DNA of 64,000 nt from Kutzneria sp. CA-103260 (GTDB taxonomy: Bacteria; Actinomycetota; Actinomycetes; Mycobacteriales; Pseudonocardiaceae). The notes beneath the pieces are model-generated. The model made no database searches and had not been told where the DNA came from. It saw only the letters and a list, made by a program, of their open reading frames with translations. The position numbers and the translations under genes were made by a program. Shown one piece after another: positions 8,543 through 16,109 of this stretch (positions are counted from its first letter, which is position 1; every line of letters begins with the position of its first letter). The stretch covers positions 4,898,001 to 4,962,000 of the forward strand of contig NZ_CP073318.1 of the NCBI RefSeq assembly GCF_018263855.1. The letters are read 5' to 3'.

Positions 8543-9685
8543 ATGCCAGGACCCCAAATGCCCGGAGCACTGTCCGGAGTGCTCGTCGTGGCCTTGGAGC
8601 AGGCCGTCGCCGCGCCGTTCGCCACCCGCCAGCTGGCCGATCTCGGGGCCCGCGTCATCAAGATCGAGCGGCCCGGCGTCGGCGATTTCGCGCGCGGCTA
8701 CGACACTGCCGTGCACGGGCAGTCCAGCCACTTCGTGTGGCTGAACCGGGGCAAGGAAAGCATCGAACTGGACGTGAAGGAAGACACCCACGTGCTGCGG
8801 GCGCTGGTCGACCGGGCCGACGTGTTCGTGCAGAACCTCGCGCCCGGGGCCGTCGCCCGGCTCGGCCTCGGCGCGCTGGCCGAGACCCATCCGAGGCTGA
8901 TCACCTGCGACATCTCGGGCTACGGGCCGGACGGCTCCTACCGTGACCGCAAGGCCTACGACCTGCTCATCCAGAGCGAGGCCGGGCTCATCTCGATCAC
9001 CGGCTCGCCCGAGACGCCGGCCAAGGTCGGCATCGCCGCCGCCGACATCGCCGCCGGAATGTACGCCTACAGCGGCATTCTCACCGCCCTCTACGACCGG
9101 GAGCGCACCGGCCGGGGCAGCGCCGTCGAGGTCTCCATGCTGGAGGCCCTCGGCGAGTGGATGGGATTTCCCTTCTACTACACCAACTACGGCGGCGCCG
9201 CCCCGGTACGCAGCGGCGTCCACCACGCCACCATCGCCCCCTACGGCGCCTATCGCGCCGGTGACGGCACGGTCATCCAGCTCGGCATCCAGAACGAGCG
9301 GGAGTGGCAGGCGTTCTGCGCCACCGTGCTCCGCATGCCCCATGTCGCCGCCGACGCCCGGTTCGACTCCAACTCCGCCCGCCTCGCTCACCGTGCGGAG
9401 CTGGACGCCGTCATCGACTCCGTCCTCGGCGGCCTCACCGGCCCGGAGTTGGTGGCGCGCCTCGACTCCGCGCGCATCGCCTTCGCCCAGCAGCGCACCG
9501 TCGCCGAGTTCGCCGCCCACCCCCAGCTCCGGGAACGCGACCGCTGGCGCACCGTGTCCACACCCGGCGGCGACGTGCGGGCCCTGCTGCCGCCAGCCAC
9601 CTTCCGCGGCCGGGAAGCCGAGATGGGCGCGGTGCCGGCGCTGGGTCAGCACACCGAGGAAGTCCTGCGCTGGCTGGGTTTCTAG
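8543..9685 (+). CDS. Class III (CaiB/BaiF) CoA-transferase
   Basis: A 380-residue enzyme of the formyl-CoA/carnitine-CoA transferase family, which moves CoA between carboxylic acids through an aspartyl-CoA thioester. The catalytic Asp is probably D140 in KAYDLLIQSEAG. Other family marks are the N-terminal LADLGARVIKIERP and the WLNRGKESIELD segment. AGGGAGG five bases before ATG fixes the start. It faces the LLM oxidoreductase gene convergently 11 bp downstream. The acyl substrate is unknown. Confidence 0.92.
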   Translation: MPGPQMPGALSGVLVVALEQAVAAPFATRQLADLGARVIKIERPGVGDFARGYDTAVHGQSSHFVWLNRGKESIELDVKEDTHVLRALVDRADVFVQNLAPGAVARLGLGALAETHPRLITCDISGYGPDGSYRDRKAYDLLIQSEAGLISITGSPETPAKVGIAAADIAAGMYAYSGILTALYDRERTGRGSAVEVSMLEALGEWMGFPFYYTNYGGAAPVRSGVHHATIAPYGAYRAGDGTVIQLGIQNEREWQAFCATVLRMPHVAADARFDSNSARLAHRAELDAVIDSVLGGLTGPELVARLDSARIAFAQQRTVAEFAAHPQLRERDRWRTVSTPGGDVRALLPPATFRGREAEMGAVPALGQHTEEVLRWLGF

Positions 9686-9696
9686 TTGTGCAGCGT

Positions 9697-10587
9697 CTAA
9701 TTGTGCAGGGCCTGGGCCAGCGGCAGGAATTCGGCCAGGAACTCCGACCACGGCAGCGGTCCGGCCTGGCGGAGCACGAACTTCGTCAGCCCGGCGTCGA
9801 GGTAGCGGTCGATCAGGCGGCGGGCGTGGTCCCAGCTCGTCGGCACGAGGTCGTCGAGATCGACGCCGGGGGCGCGTTCGGTGGCGGCGCGCGCCAGCTC
9901 GGGCGGCAGGCCGTTGGGGGCGACGGCGAGCGAGAGGCCGTAGTGGTCCTCCTCGACCTCGCGGCCGGCCTCGGCGGCCGCCGCCTTGATCGTCTCGACG
10001 TGCAGCTTGGCCTGCTCCGGGGTGACGAAGCTGCCCAGCCAGCCGTCGGCCAGCCGGCCGACCCGGCGCAGCGCCGCCGGGGCGCTGCCGCCGACCCAGA
10101 TGTCCAGCGGCCGGGCCGGGCGGTCGGGCAGGGAAACGCCGTCGAGCTGGAAGAACTCGCCCTCGAAGCTGACGTTGTCCTCGGTGAGCAGCCGCCGCAG
10201 CAGGAGCAGCGACTCGTCGAAGACGGCGGCGCGGCGGCCCGCCGGCACCGGGAACAGGTTCCACTCGTCGCGCCGCGCCGGACGTAGCCCGAACACCGGC
10301 AGCACCCGCTTGGGCGCGAGGCCGGCCAGCGTGGCCAGCTGCTTGGCCACCAGCACCGGATTCCGCCCGGGCAGCACCGCGACGCCGGTGCCGACCTTGA
10401 GCTTCTCGGTTCGGGCCAGCGCGTGGGCCATGCCGATCATCGGCTCCACCTGCGTGCCGTAGACGATCTCCGACAGCCACAGCGAGTCGACGCCGGCCGC
10501 CTCCAGCTCGTCGACCATGTCCGGGAAGCCGGCCACGCCCATGCCCGGCCCGAGTCCAACGCCCAACCGCACCTTCAGCACGCCCAT
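9697..10587 (-). CDS. LLM-class flavin/F420-dependent oxidoreductase
   Basis: A 296-residue luciferase-like TIM-barrel oxidoreductase. The segments GVDSLWLSEI, KLKVGTGVAVLPGRNPVLVAKQLATL and LDIWVGGSAPAALRRVGRLADGWLG are characteristic of the actinobacterial F420-binding branch. Such enzymes use F420H2 or FMNH2. The substrate is unknown. It is convergent with the CoA-transferase gene and has no obvious operon partner. Confidence 0.9.
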   Translation of the reverse strand: MGVLKVRLGVGLGPGMGVAGFPDMVDELEAAGVDSLWLSEIVYGTQVEPMIGMAHALARTEKLKVGTGVAVLPGRNPVLVAKQLATLAGLAPKRVLPVFGLRPARRDEWNLFPVPAGRRAAVFDESLLLLRRLLTEDNVSFEGEFFQLDGVSLPDRPARPLDIWVGGSAPAALRRVGRLADGWLGSFVTPEQAKLHVETIKAAAAEAGREVEEDHYGLSLAVAPNGLPPELARAATERAPGVDLDDLVPTSWDHARRLIDRYLDAGLTKFVLRQAGPLPWSEFLAEFLPLAQALHN

Positions 10588-10705
10588 GCCTTGGTCTTAC
10601 CAGAGGAACCGGGCCGTGGGCGCGGGAGTTCGTCGACGCCGGCGGCCGATGACGCCAGGCAGCGCCACCGGCCTGTTCGCCGGCGGCACGGTCGAGGGGC
10701 TGCAG

Positions 10706-11080
10706 TCAGTCCTCGCGGACCTGCACGTCCACCACGTTCGGGTAGAAGGCCACGTAGTCCTTGATCTCCCCCACCGCGTCGTAAGGAGCCTCGTACGTCC
10801 AGACCGCGTTGTCCGCCGAGGTCTCGCCCGCGCGGATGCTGTAGTAGGAGGCGTCGCCCTTGTACGGGCAGTAGGTCGAGTGGTCCGACCGCTCCAGCAG
10901 GCCGAAGTCCACGTCCTTGCGCGGGATGTACTGCACCGCCGGGTAGGTGCTCTCCTGCAGCGTCAGCGCGTCCCGGGTGTCCGCGATCACCTGGCCGCCG
11001 ACCGTCGCCACCACGTGCTGTCCGCCGGCGCTGACCGTGATCGGGTGCTTCTCGTTCGGGATGAGGACCTGCTTGCTCAC
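10706..11080 (-). CDS. DUF427 protein
   Basis: A 124-residue protein of the DUF427 family. Its core runs from ALTLQESTYPAVQYIPRKDV to STYCPYKGDASYYSI, ending with a tryptophan/tyrosine-rich strand. The conserved TxCPxKG-type motif is intact. GTG at 11080 was chosen because GAGGA lies about 10 nt upstream; an alternative TTG at 11089 overlaps that site closely. The function of the family is unknown. A second, shorter DUF427 gene lies at 33137. Confidence 0.85.
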   Translation of the reverse strand: MSKQVLIPNEKHPITVSAGGQHVVATVGGQVIADTRDALTLQESTYPAVQYIPRKDVDFGLLERSDHSTYCPYKGDASYYSIRAGETSADNAVWTYEAPYDAVGEIKDYVAFYPNVVDVQVRED

Positions 11081-11147
11081 CTGCGTCAACTCCTCGACAT
11101 GTCGGGTACCAGGTGCAACGCCGCCGCCCCCGCCGATTGTTCCGCGC

Positions 11148-11153
11148 TACCGT
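11148..11153 (+). promoter_or_regulatory. -10 box TACCGT for tmrB-like gene
   Basis: TACCGT lies five bases before the ATG at 11159 and no Shine-Dalgarno is present, so the transcript is probably leaderless. Confidence 0.5.
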
Positions 11154-11158
11154 GACAC

Positions 11159-11668
11159 ATGATCGTCTGGTTGAACGGGACCTTCGGGGCGGGCAAGACC
11201 ACCACCGCCCGGCTGCTGGTGCGGGAGCTGCCGCAGGCCCGGATCTTCGACACCGAGTACGTGGGCTTCATGCTCCGGCACGTGCTCACCGAGCCGGTCG
11301 ACAACTTCCAGGACAACCCGCCCTGGCGGGCCCTGTCCGTGCGCACCGCGGTGGAGGTCCTCAACCACGTCGGCGGCACCCTGGTCATCCCCCAGACCGT
11401 GCTGACCGAGTCCTTCGCCCGCGAGATCTTCGACGGCCTCGCCGCCGAGGGCGTCAAGGTTCACCACTTCGTGCTGCACGTCGACCGGGAGGAGCTGGTT
11501 CGCCGGATCGAGTCCGATCACGAGGAAGCCGGCGCCAAGCAGTGGCGGCTGGACCACGTGACCCGGTACGAGCAGGCGCTTCCGTGGCTGCGGGCCGCCG
11601 GGACCATCGTCGACACCACCCGGTTGACCCCGGCCGAGGCGGTCGGTCGAATCATCGGCGGGCTGTGA
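11159..11668 (+). CDS. TmrB-like P-loop protein (tunicamycin-resistance type)
   Basis: A 169-residue ATP-binding protein opening with IVWLNGTFGAGKTTTARLL (P-loop at 7-14). Along its length it resembles Bacillus TmrB: an RIFDTEYVGFMLRHVL segment, NFQDNPPWRAL, then VHHFVLHVDREEL. TmrB protects cells from tunicamycin, probably by binding the drug at the membrane. Many TmrB-like proteins have no tested role, so resistance here is inference. It has no membrane segment except a possible amphipathic C-terminus, and ends 4 bp from the convergent cysC stop. Confidence 0.75.
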   Translation: MIVWLNGTFGAGKTTTARLLVRELPQARIFDTEYVGFMLRHVLTEPVDNFQDNPPWRALSVRTAVEVLNHVGGTLVIPQTVLTESFAREIFDGLAAEGVKVHHFVLHVDREELVRRIESDHEEAGAKQWRLDHVTRYEQALPWLRAAGTIVDTTRLTPAEAVGRIIGGL

Positions 11669-11672
11669 TCCG

Positions 11673-12209
11673 TCACCGCAGCAGGCCGTGCTCGGCCAGC
11701 AGTCGCACGACCTGGTCGGCGGCGGTCGGCACGTCCATGACGGTGGTGTCCAGCCGCAGGTCGGGGGCGGTCGGCGGCTCGTAGGGGTCGTCCACACCGG
11801 TCAGGCCCCGCAGCTCACCACGGGAAGCCTTGCCGTACAGTCCCTTCGGGTCACGGCGGGCGCACACGGTCAGCGGCGTGGCGACGTGAACCTCCAGATA
11901 GGTGGAGCCCCGGTCGGCGTGGCGCCGCCGCACGCGGTCCCGGGCGCGGGCGTACGGGGCGATGACCGGCACCAGGGCGACGATCCCGTTGCGGGCCAAC
12001 AGTTCGGCGATGTAGCCGACCCGCAGCACGTGCCGATCCCGGTCCTCGGCGGAAAATCCCAGCTCACTGGAGATGGTGGCGCGCAGCTCGTCGCCGTCGA
12101 GCACCTCGGCCGGACAGTCCACAAGGGACTCGACGGCGCGGGCGATGGTGGACTTGCCGGCTCCGGACAGCCCGGTGAACCAGATTGTCGCGCCACTGCG
12201 GTGTTGCAT
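11673..12209 (-). CDS. cysC: Adenylylsulfate (APS) kinase
   Basis: A 178-residue APS kinase: P-loop GLSGAGKS at 13-20, DGDELRATISSELGFSAEDRDRH (APS pocket), IAPYARARDRVRRRH and GLYGKA in the lid. It phosphorylates APS to PAPS, the universal sulfuryl donor. ATG at 12209 is preceded by TACGGT-N7, so the mRNA is probably leaderless. There is no CysD/CysN gene nearby to supply APS. The divergent neighbour is a sulfotransferase-like gene, the natural consumer of PAPS. Confidence 0.93.
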   Translation of the reverse strand: MQHRSGATIWFTGLSGAGKSTIARAVESLVDCPAEVLDGDELRATISSELGFSAEDRDRHVLRVGYIAELLARNGIVALVPVIAPYARARDRVRRRHADRGSTYLEVHVATPLTVCARRDPKGLYGKASRGELRGLTGVDDPYEPPTAPDLRLDTTVMDVPTAADQVVRLLAEHGLLR

Positions 12210-12216
12210 GCCGGCC

Positions 12217-12222
12217 ACCGTA
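12217..12222 (-). promoter_or_regulatory. -10 box TACGGT for cysC
   Basis: Reverse-strand TACGGT, seven bases before the ATG at 12209. It supports this start over the in-frame GTG codons at 12218 and 12227. Confidence 0.45.
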
Positions 12223-12310
12223 GCCACGGCCCGGGCGACCGGTCACCGCTTCTTAAACGAATCGTAGAAAACTCACAGCGTGCGAACAGCCAATCCGGCG
12301 GCCCGCGAAC

Positions 12311-12316
12311 TACGCT
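12311..12316 (+). promoter_or_regulatory. -10 box TACGCT for sulfotransferase gene
   Basis: TACGCT followed by eight bases and the ATG at 12325, with no Shine-Dalgarno sequence. It favours 12325 over the upstream in-frame codon at 12280. Confidence 0.5.
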
Positions 12317-12324
12317 CCGCGGCC

Positions 12325-13458
12325 ATGACCCCTCGCGTGCACCTGCACGTCGGCCTGCCCAAGACCGGCACGACACACCTCCAGAACATGCTCTGGCACA
12401 ACAGGGACACCGCCGCCGCACAGGGTCTGCTCTATCCCGGCTACGTCCACTCCGCACACTTCCACGCCGCCGTCGACCTGCAGCGCGAGCGCTACCCGGA
12501 CTGGGCCTCCCCGCTGACCGACCAGGCCTGGGACCGTCTCGTCGCGCACATCCGCGGCTGGCCCGGCGATTCGGTCATCTCCAGCGAACTGCTGGCCACC
12601 GCCACGAAAACCCAGATCACGCGGGCCCTGCGCAGCCTGGACTTCGCCGAGGTGCACGTGATCTGCACGGCCCGGGACCTGGCCCGCCAGATTCCCTCGA
12701 TGTGGCAGGAGAACACCCGCAACCGTCGCGTCGAACCCTACGGCGAGTTCCTGGCGGCGATCCGCGCCGATGACTCGAATCCGCTGCACGATCTGTTCTG
12801 GAGCTACCAGGATCTCCCCCGCGTCCTCGCCGCCTGGGGCGAAACCCTGCCGCCGCAGCAGGTCCACGTCGTCACTGTCCCGGCGGCCGGCCCCGGTTTG
12901 TGGCATCGATACGCTTCGACACTCAACGTCGCCCCGGACCGGTTCGCGCACCCCGTGGACCACGACAACCACTCCCTTGGCGCACCGCAGACCGAGGTGC
13001 TGCGCCGCGTCAACATCGCCGTCGAACGGGACGTGCCGTGGCCGCAGTACGACACGGTGGTCAAGGAGTATCTGGCGCACACGATCCTCGCCGGTCACGG
13101 CGACGGAAAGGTCGCCCTGCCGGCCGGCGAGCTGCCCTGGGTCCGGGCTCGCGCCGAGCGTTTCGTCACGGAGATCGAGCGCGCCGGCTACGACGTCGTC
13201 GGCGACCTGGACGATCTGTTGCCGACGGCGAGGCCCGAACCCGCCGGCTGCCCCACCGACGCCGAACTTCTCGACACCGCGGTCACCGCGCTCGCCGACC
13301 TGGTCGCCCAGATGCGGGCCAGTCCGGACCGCGACACGCCGACCGAGCAGATCAAGCGCCTGCTCCGCGAGTTCAGCGAGCAGCACCCGCCGGTGATGGC
13401 GCTGCGCGAGCTGTACTGGAAGGGCAAGGCCCAACTGTCCTGGGCCCGGCGCCGATGA
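12325..13458 (+). CDS. PAPS-type sulfotransferase-like protein
   Basis: A 377-residue protein. Its N-terminus RVHLHVGLPKTGTTHLQNML carries the 5'-phosphosulfate-binding loop (PKTGTT at 12-17) of PAPS-dependent sulfotransferases. A second motif, VHVICTARDLARQIPSMWQE near residue 110, fits the 3'-phosphate-binding region (RDP-like). The C-terminal third is helical and charged. The acceptor substrate is unknown. The gene is divergent from cysC across 115 bp containing both -10 boxes, so PAPS supply and use may be co-regulated. Confidence 0.82.
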   Translation: MTPRVHLHVGLPKTGTTHLQNMLWHNRDTAAAQGLLYPGYVHSAHFHAAVDLQRERYPDWASPLTDQAWDRLVAHIRGWPGDSVISSELLATATKTQITRALRSLDFAEVHVICTARDLARQIPSMWQENTRNRRVEPYGEFLAAIRADDSNPLHDLFWSYQDLPRVLAAWGETLPPQQVHVVTVPAAGPGLWHRYASTLNVAPDRFAHPVDHDNHSLGAPQTEVLRRVNIAVERDVPWPQYDTVVKEYLAHTILAGHGDGKVALPAGELPWVRARAERFVTEIERAGYDVVGDLDDLLPTARPEPAGCPTDAELLDTAVTALADLVAQMRASPDRDTPTEQIKRLLREFSEQHPPVMALRELYWKGKAQLSWARRR

Positions 13459-13498
13459 CCGCGGGCCAAGTGATCATGCGACCGCCGCGGTCCGTGGC

Positions 13499-13504
13499 TA
13501 GGCT
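13499..13504 (+). promoter_or_regulatory. -10 box TAGGCT for acyl-CoA oxidase gene
   Basis: TAGGCT, six bases, then GTG at 13511, with no ribosome-binding site. A leaderless start is likely. Confidence 0.5.
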
Positions 13505-13510
13505 CGGCCC

Positions 13511-15421
13511 GTGGAGCCGAGTGCGATCACCGAGATCCTGGACGGGCGGTGGGCCGAGTTGCGGCGCACGGTCCGGGAGCAGTTGGCCAGCGTCGACTAC
13601 CGCGAGGCCAGCGACCTGAGCACAGCCGAGCACCGCACGCTGGTGTTCGACCAGCTGCACGCGCTGGCCAAGACTGACGGCCCGCGACTGGGCTTCGACC
13701 GCGAATACGGTGGTGGCGGCGACATCGGCGGCTCGGTGGTCGCGTTCGAAACACTCGGCTTCGGCGACCTGTCGCTGATGGTGAAGGCCGGCGTGCAGTG
13801 GGGCCTGTTCGGCGGTGCGGTGCAGCTGCTGGGCACGCGCCGGCACCACGAGCGCTACCTGGCCGACATCATGGATCTCACGCTGCCGGGCTGTTTCGCC
13901 ATGACCGAGACCGGTCACGGCTCGGACGTGCAGCACCTGCGGACCACGGCCACCTATGACGGCGCCGCGTTCGTCATCCACACGCCGCACCAGTCGGCCC
14001 GCAAGGACTACATCGGCAACGCGGCCCGCGACGGCCGGGCGGCGGTGGTGTTCGCCCAGCTGATCACCGACGGGCGCGGCCGGGGTGTGCACGCCTTCCT
14101 GGTGCCGATCCGGGACGCCGAAGGCGCCGCGCTGCCTGGTGTGTCCATTGAGGACTGTGGCCGCAAGGGCGGCCTGAACGGCGTGGACAACGGCCGGCTG
14201 GCCTTCGACCACGTGCGGGTGCCGCGCGAGAACCTGCTCGACCACTACGGGCAGGTCGACGCGGACGGCACGTACCGCAGCCCGATCGACAGCGACAACC
14301 GGCGCTTCTTCACCATGTTGGGCACGCTCATCCGCGGCCGGGTCAGCGTCGCCGGCAGCGCCGGCAGCGCGGCCAAGCGAGCGCTCACCATCGCCGTCCG
14401 CTACGCCGACACGCGCCGCCAGTTCAACCGCCCCGACGACGCGCGCGAGGTAGTGCTGCTGGATTACCAGTCGCACCAACGGAAACTGCTGCCGGCCCTG
14501 GCCACGACCTATGCCCTGCACTTCGCGCAGGAGGAACTCACCGCAACCCTGCACGAGCTGCAGAGCGCCACCGAGCCGGACGAGCGCCGGCAGCGTGAGC
14601 TGGAATCCCGTGCCGCCGGCATCAAGGCACTGTCCACTTGGCACGCCACCGCCGCCATCCAGACCTGCCGCGAGGCCTGCGGCGGGGCCGGCTACCTGGC
14701 CGAGAACCTGCTCACCACGCTGAAGGCCGACACGGACGTGTTCACCACGTTCGAGGGCGACAACACCGTGCTGCTGCAACTGGTCGCGAAGGGGCTGCTG
14801 ACCAACTACCGCAGCCACTTCGAGGATCTCGGCACGCTGGCCACCGCGCGCTTCGTCGCCGAGCAGTTCGTCGGCATGGTGACCGAGCGGCTGCCCAGCA
14901 TCGGCCGGGACGACGCCGACGCCCTGCACGACCGCGCCTGGCAGCTGCGGGCCTTCGAGGACCGGGAGGCCCACGTGCTCGACGGCCTGGCCCGCCGGCT
15001 GCGGCGAGCCGCCTCGGGCGACGCCGATCCGTTCGAGGTCTTCAACAACGCCCAGGACCATGTGCTGCGGGCCGGCCGGGTGCACACCGAACGTGTTGTT
15101 CTGCAAGCGTTTGTCGACGCCGTCGAGCGCTGCGCCGAGCCCGACGCCAAGCGTCTGCTCGACCGGGTGTGCTCGCTGTACGCGCTCCACGTCATCAACG
15201 ACGACCTGGCCTGGTTCCTCGTCCATGGCCGGCTGACCACCGGTCGCGGCAAGGCCGTGAACGGCGCGGTGAACGCCCTCTGCGCTGAGCTCCGGCCGCA
15301 TGCCCGCACGCTGGTGGACGCCTTCGCCATTCCCGAGCGCTTCCTCGACGCCGCGATCCTGCGCGAGGAGCCGGGGCGGCAGGACGCCCAGTGGCAGCAC
15401 GATCAGGCGACCAACCGATAA
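13511..15421 (+). CDS. Acyl-CoA oxidase/dehydrogenase
   Basis: A 636-residue flavoprotein. An N-terminal helical region is followed by the flavin-binding domain, with CFAMTETGHGSDVQHLRTTATYD (substrate/FAD loop) near 135. Helices with RGRVSVAGSAGSAAKRALTIAVRYADTRRQF and CREACGGAGYLAENLL follow. The motif FEGDNTVLLQLVAKGLL near 414 and a C-terminal ACOX-like domain indicate a peroxisomal-type acyl-CoA oxidase rather than the shorter classical dehydrogenases. Such enzymes perform the first step of beta-oxidation and reduce oxygen to peroxide. The TetR gene 52 bp downstream may regulate it. Confidence 0.9.
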   Translation: MEPSAITEILDGRWAELRRTVREQLASVDYREASDLSTAEHRTLVFDQLHALAKTDGPRLGFDREYGGGGDIGGSVVAFETLGFGDLSLMVKAGVQWGLFGGAVQLLGTRRHHERYLADIMDLTLPGCFAMTETGHGSDVQHLRTTATYDGAAFVIHTPHQSARKDYIGNAARDGRAAVVFAQLITDGRGRGVHAFLVPIRDAEGAALPGVSIEDCGRKGGLNGVDNGRLAFDHVRVPRENLLDHYGQVDADGTYRSPIDSDNRRFFTMLGTLIRGRVSVAGSAGSAAKRALTIAVRYADTRRQFNRPDDAREVVLLDYQSHQRKLLPALATTYALHFAQEELTATLHELQSATEPDERRQRELESRAAGIKALSTWHATAAIQTCREACGGAGYLAENLLTTLKADTDVFTTFEGDNTVLLQLVAKGLLTNYRSHFEDLGTLATARFVAEQFVGMVTERLPSIGRDDADALHDRAWQLRAFEDREAHVLDGLARRLRRAASGDADPFEVFNNAQDHVLRAGRVHTERVVLQAFVDAVERCAEPDAKRLLDRVCSLYALHVINDDLAWFLVHGRLTTGRGKAVNGAVNALCAELRPHARTLVDAFAIPERFLDAAILREEPGRQDAQWQHDQATNR

Positions 15422-15461
15422 CCGGATGCACCCGGGCGGTTCGGTGACTGAACGCTGCCCC

Positions 15462-15467
15462 TACGGT
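15462..15467 (+). promoter_or_regulatory. -10 box TACGGT for TetR gene at 15474
   Basis: TACGGT followed by six bases and ATG. It supports an independent leaderless start despite the short distance from the acyl-CoA oxidase stop. Confidence 0.5.
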
Positions 15468-15473
15468 GATCCC

Positions 15474-16010
15474 ATGCCCGACACGCGACAGCGTCTCATC
15501 GACGGCACGGTCGAGACGATCCGTCAGCACGGCATCGCCGGCACCACCGCGCGCAGCATCGCGGCCGCCGCGGGCGTTACCCAGGCGCTGGTCTTCTACC
15601 ACTTCGGCAGCGTGCACGAGTTGGTCAAGGCCGCCTGCCTGGCCGTCACCCGGGACCGGCTGCCGCTGTTGGAGCAGCGGCTGGCCGGCATGGAGAGCCT
15701 GGGCGACCTGCTCGCGCTGCACACCGACGAGCAGGCGCGGGGCATCCTGCGGGTGCTGGCCCAGATGATGGCCGGGGCGCGGGGGAATCCGGAGCTGGCC
15801 GAGACGACGGCGGCCGCGCTGCGACTGTGGGTGGCCCCGGTCCGCACGACGCTGGAGCGGCTGCTGCCCGACCGGCCCGAGGCCGCCGGCCTGGCCGAGG
15901 CGCTGTGCGCCGCCCTCGTCGGCCTGCAACTGGTCGACGGCGTGGACCCCGATGCGGCGGCGACGGCGCTTTCCGCCCTCACCCACCTCACCGCCAACCC
16001 TCCTCTGTAA
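15474..16010 (+). CDS. TetR-family regulator
   Basis: A 178-residue repressor-type protein. The helix-turn-helix is TTARSIAAAAGVTQALVFYHFGS (residues ~22-45), followed by a ligand-binding helical domain (LAQMMAGARGNPELAETTAA). It lies directly downstream of the acyl-CoA oxidase gene on the same strand and probably controls it or a fatty-acid set. The strong hairpin at 16048-16090 terminates the unit. Confidence 0.88.
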   Translation: MPDTRQRLIDGTVETIRQHGIAGTTARSIAAAAGVTQALVFYHFGSVHELVKAACLAVTRDRLPLLEQRLAGMESLGDLLALHTDEQARGILRVLAQMMAGARGNPELAETTAAALRLWVAPVRTTLERLLPDRPEAAGLAEALCAALVGLQLVDGVDPDAAATALSALTHLTANPPL

Positions 16011-16047
16011 CACGCGGCTCTCCCCCGTGTACAGGCCTGAACGTTGT

Positions 16048-16090
16048 GAAAGGACCATTCCTCTCATCCAACGAGAGGAATGGTCCTTTC
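16048..16090. terminator. 18-bp-arm hairpin between convergent genes (repeat family II, copy A)
   Basis: Perfect arms at 16048-16065 (GAAAGGACCATTCCTCTC) and 16073-16090, with a 7-nt loop. It lies between the TetR stop (16010) and the S53 peptidase stop (16110), so it can terminate both strands. The segment from 16042 is about two-thirds identical to the repeat at 46211-46265, which marks it as one copy of a dispersed family. Confidence 0.75.
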
Positions 16091-16109
16091 CAAGCACTGA
16101 CTGCTCAGG

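Noticed and set aside
12218..12227. Upstream in-frame GTG starts for cysC.
   Set aside because: The -10 box TACGGT overlaps those codons and fits an ATG at 12209 with 7-nt spacing.
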